Source: Spirochaetales bacterium (lineage in GTDB: Bacteria > Spirochaetota > Spirochaetia > SZUA-6 > DRHE01). From it: a stretch of DNA of 9,031 bases. The stretch covers positions 1 to 9,031 of the forward strand of contig JAGLQP010000052.1 of assembly GCA_023136785.1 (NCBI GenBank), in the 5' to 3' direction. Below the pieces are notes generated by a model. That model saw only the letters and a program-made list of their open reading frames with translations, was not told where the DNA came from and did not search any database. Below, one piece after another: positions 7,144 through 9,031 of the stretch (the stretch's first letter is position 1; each line of letters starts with the position of its first letter). The position numbers were made by a program, and so were the translations under genes.

Positions 7144-7537
7144 GTACCGCGACCGGATCTATCTCGAAGGTCTAAGGGTTGCCTGCATCATCGGCACCCG
7201 TCCGGAGGAACGGCGGCGCAGCCAGGAGATCACCATCGATGTCTGCCTGCACGTGGATCTGGAGGAGCCGGGGCGAAGCGACCGCCTCGAGGACACGGTG
7301 GACTACAGCCACCTGGGCGGCGAGATCACGGCCATGGCGGAGAGATCGTCTTTTCAGCTTCTAGAGCGGTTGGCCGAGGAAGTCGCCGCCCTCGCTCTGG
7401 CTCATCCCAAGGCGGAACGGGTCGAGGTCAAGGTGAGCAAACCCCACGCCCTGCCCAGGGGCCGGGCCGCGGTCGTCGAGATCCTCCGCGACCGCAGCTC
7501 GAGCAAACGCCCGATGGGATTCGGCCGCTTCGCTTGA
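7136..7537 (+). CDS. folB: Dihydroneopterin aldolase (FolB/FolX family)
   Basis: This 133-residue protein is of the tunnelling-fold dihydroneopterin aldolase/epimerase family. FolB cleaves 7,8-dihydroneopterin to 6-hydroxymethyl-dihydropterin plus glycolaldehyde in folate synthesis; the close relative FolX epimerises dihydroneopterin triphosphate. Family positions are present: LEGLRVACIIGTRPEE at 10-25 with the substrate-binding Glu of the PEE segment, DTVDYSHL at 53-60 with Tyr57, SFQLLERLAEEVA at 72-84 including Glu77, and VKVSKPHALP at 98-107 with the catalytic Lys102. The tail after residue 118 is short, basic and not conserved in the family as I know it. The gene is translationally coupled to a pteridine-reductase-type SDR, the same functional pairing as E. 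coli folX-folM. The aldolase and epimerase activities cannot be separated by eye; folB is the more general call. Confidence 0.87.
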   Translation: MAEYRDRIYLEGLRVACIIGTRPEERRRSQEITIDVCLHVDLEEPGRSDRLEDTVDYSHLGGEITAMAERSSFQLLERLAEEVAALALAHPKAERVEVKVSKPHALPRGRAAVVEILRDRSSSKRPMGFGRFA

Positions 7538-7588
7538 TTGGCGACCCGGTTGCCTTCAAGCGTCAGATACCGGCACTAACAACGGGGA

Positions 7589-7867
7589 CTACGTAGATTG
7601 ACGTTCTGCCAACCATCGTTGAAATGATTCTTGACTTTCCATCGAAGGTACTCCGTCTAAGAGCCCGGCTATACTGATATCTTCATCAAGATCAGGCCAG
7701 TGAATACCCTCACCTTTACCGATAAGACGCCAATTGTTCCGTTCATCTGCTGTACCCTGTAACAACCGCGGGAACCAACTTAACGGGACCGATATGGTTC
7801 TGCCATCATCCAGATCTACCTTTAAGGTATCATCTGTAACTCTGGCGGTATGCGCCAATGTAGGCAT
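7589..7867 (-). CDS. DUF2442 domain-containing protein
   Basis: This 92-residue protein of unknown function matches the DUF2442 pattern. It has an N-terminal strand pair with LKVDLDDGRTISVPLSWFPRL (residues 15-35), then the NNWRLIG segment (44-50), GIHWPDLDEDISIAGLL (54-70) and a short polar tail. DUF2442 genes are often found beside DUF4160 genes in toxin-antitoxin-like pairs; no DUF4160 partner is seen here. An upstream in-frame TTG at 7882 would add five residues and has a GGAG almost touching it. I prefer the ATG at 7867 because the family pattern starts there, although no good ribosome binding site is seen. The gene converges on folB (stops 51 bases apart) and is AT-richer than its neighbours, suggesting acquisition by transfer. 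Confidence 0.8.
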   Translation of the reverse strand: MPTLAHTARVTDDTLKVDLDDGRTISVPLSWFPRLLQGTADERNNWRLIGKGEGIHWPDLDEDISIAGLLDGVPSMESQESFQRWLAERQST

Positions 7868-7947
7868 TTTTCTACGGTCCAATCTCCAATATAGCGGTTC
7901 AAAGATTGGTTTGCAATCCTCCGCGACAAACGTTAAGATTGGCGGAA
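7589..7947. other. Low-GC islet
   Basis: By hand count, 7621-7920 is about 46% GC, whereas a sample line of the neighbouring folB gene (7201-7260) is about 63% and 8401-8700 is about 56%. The islet covers the lone DUF2442 gene and 80 bases of upstream non-coding DNA, and sits between two host-like plus-strand genes. No flanking direct repeats, integrase or insertion-sequence ends are visible. Confidence 0.5.
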
Positions 7948-9031
7948 ATGCAGATCGGCATCGACAGCTACTGTTACCATCGCTACTTCGGTGAGGTCTA
8001 TCCCGTCCAAACAGCTCCCGATACAGCCATGACGGTTGACGATTTTCTTGTCCGAGCCTCAGAGCTGGGAGCGGACGGGGTTTCCCTGGAGTCCTGTTTT
8101 CTGCCCCGGCGAGATCCTCTGTTCCTCTCGGAGCTGTGTGGACGACTCGACGAGCTCGGGCTCGACCGGGTATACGCGTGGGGGCATCCTAACGGATTAC
8201 TCGGAGGCAAAAGCCCCGAGGCCTACGAGGATATGCTACGGAGTCTCGAGCAGGCCAAGGCGCTCAAGGCCGATGTGATGAGGGTTGTGGGCAACAACGG
8301 GCGCTTTCGCTTCGACGAGCATGAAAAACAGATCGACAGGCTCTCCAAGCTCTTTGCCGATGCGGTCAAGGAGGCCGAGCGGCAGGGGATCCGTCTGGCG
8401 ATCGAGAACCACCAGGATTTTACTCTTGCGGAGCTGGAGACGCTGATTGAGAACGTGGATTCGCCGTTCCTCGGGCTGACCTTCGACTCGGGCAACTGCC
8501 TGCGCATCCTCGATGATCCCATCAAAGGACTCGAGCGTATCGGAGACAAGGTCTACGCCACCCACATAAAGGATATTCGGCTTCAGAAGGGAATGCCCGC
8601 GGATATGTGGCAATTCTTCGCCTGTGTTCCTGCGGGCCAGGGGGTCGTGGATCTGGCGCGGATCATAGAAATTCTCAATCAAGTGGGCTACCGCGGCAGC
8701 CTGACCGTTGAGCAATTCAATTTGGCACGGGAAAACATTCCTGGAATTGAATGGATCCCCACTACAGGAATCATCGAGGAACTAAGGGCCGTGAAACAAT
8801 CTGAAGAAATTCACCTTCTCGAGCAGGCGGCAGAGCTTGCCGCCGCGGGCTTCCAACATATACTGAATCTGATTGAGCCCGGGGCCAAGGAGCAGGATCT
8901 TGCCCTGGAGCTCGAAATCTTCATGAGGAAAAACGGTGCCGAGGCTCCCGCCTTTGACATCATTCTTATTTCAGGCGCCAAGAGCTCTCTTCAACACGGT
9001 ACTCCTTCACAGAAAAAGATCGAAGCAGGGG
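7948..9031 (+). CDS. Sugar phosphate isomerase/epimerase-like TIM barrel fused in frame to M24 metallopeptidase catalytic domain (partial, 3' end off the window)
   Basis: One uninterrupted reading frame of 361 codons runs off the right edge. Residues 1 to about 257 form a xylose-isomerase-like/AP-endonuclease-2-like TIM barrel with its four expected metal ligands: Glu153 in IENHQDF, Asp180 in FDSGN, His206 in THIKD and Glu255 in LTVEQ. From about residue 265 the sequence becomes a Xaa-Pro dipeptidase-like M24 domain: IIEELRAVKQSEEIHLLEQA (275-294), the helix AAAGFQHIL, PGAKEQDLALELE, FMRKNGAE (325-332), FDIILISGAKSS (336-347), and QHGTPS (349-354) with the catalytic-type His350. The metal-binding Asp, His and Glu residues of M24 lie beyond the edge. 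The usual creatinase domain, about 115-120 residues, is absent, and the barrel occupies its place. The ATG start at 7948 gives the typical MQIGIDSY beginning; the ribosome binding site is weak (GGCGGA). I know no standard family with this architecture; a true fusion, a recombination product or a mis-assembly are all possible. Confidence 0.8.
   Translation, partial: MQIGIDSYCYHRYFGEVYPVQTAPDTAMTVDDFLVRASELGADGVSLESCFLPRRDPLFLSELCGRLDELGLDRVYAWGHPNGLLGGKSPEAYEDMLRSLEQAKALKADVMRVVGNNGRFRFDEHEKQIDRLSKLFADAVKEAERQGIRLAIENHQDFTLAELETLIENVDSPFLGLTFDSGNCLRILDDPIKGLERIGDKVYATHIKDIRLQKGMPADMWQFFACVPAGQGVVDLARIIEILNQVGYRGSLTVEQFNLARENIPGIEWIPTTGIIEELRAVKQSEEIHLLEQAAELAAAGFQHILNLIEPGAKEQDLALELEIFMRKNGAEAPAFDIILISGAKSSLQHGTPSQKKIEAG

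Noticed and set aside
7540..7554. Small hairpin (GGCGA with TTGCC, five-base loop) after folB as a terminator
   Set aside because: Only five pairs including a G-U, with no T-run on either strand. Too weak to call.
7883..7947. Remnant of a DUF4160 partner upstream of the DUF2442 gene
   Set aside because: All three minus frames of this 65-base stretch were read and none resembles DUF4160; the space is too short for the gene.
8223..8715. Long minus-strand open frames within the TIM-barrel gene
   Set aside because: The plus-strand frame carries conserved metal-binding motifs in the right order. The minus frames are composition shadows.
1..9031. CRISPR array, tRNA, rRNA, insertion sequence or tandem repeat
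   Set aside because: No spaced direct repeats, cloverleaf-like segments, transposase motifs or long repeats were seen on reading the window.

Overview
The window reads as one stretch of a moderately GC-rich bacterial chromosome (most genes about 55-63% GC by hand count of sample lines). The lineage cannot be fixed from sequence alone. The pyruvate dehydrogenase E1 is the alpha/beta heterodimer type found in alphaproteobacteria, mitochondria and Gram-positives, not the single-chain enterobacterial type. Gene density is high, with short gaps and many start/stop overlaps.

Layout. On the minus strand at the left edge, a glycine-cleavage H-protein-like lipoyl carrier (497-874) overlaps by one base an E1-like adenylating enzyme of the ThiF/MoeB/HesA family (1-497, cut by the window edge). 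A 183-base divergent intergenic region (875-1057) carries a 13-base perfect palindrome and a sigma70-like promoter candidate. From it a plus-strand gene train runs rightward: a small pyridoxamine-phosphate-oxidase-fold flavoprotein, then pdhA, pdhB and pdhC (E1 alpha, E1 beta and single-lipoyl-domain E2), a 92-base gap with a possible stem-loop, lpdA (E3), a pteridine-reductase-type SDR and a dihydroneopterin aldolase that overlaps it by 8 bases. Together these encode a complete pyruvate-to-acetyl-CoA machine plus a two-gene pterin/folate module. The divergent H-protein may connect to it as a lipoyl carrier, which is inference only.

The right end is different. A low-GC islet (about 46% over 7621-7920) holds a lone DUF2442 gene on the minus strand, convergent with folB. 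Then a plus-strand ORF open to the window edge (7948-9031) begins as a complete metal-dependent TIM-barrel sugar-phosphate isomerase/epimerase-like domain. It continues in the same frame, without a stop, into the catalytic domain of an M24 (Xaa-Pro dipeptidase-like) metallopeptidase lacking the usual N-terminal creatinase domain. This unusual domain join is the most notable feature of the window. It is either a novel fusion or a recombination/assembly junction, and the window ends before the M24 metal ligands would appear.
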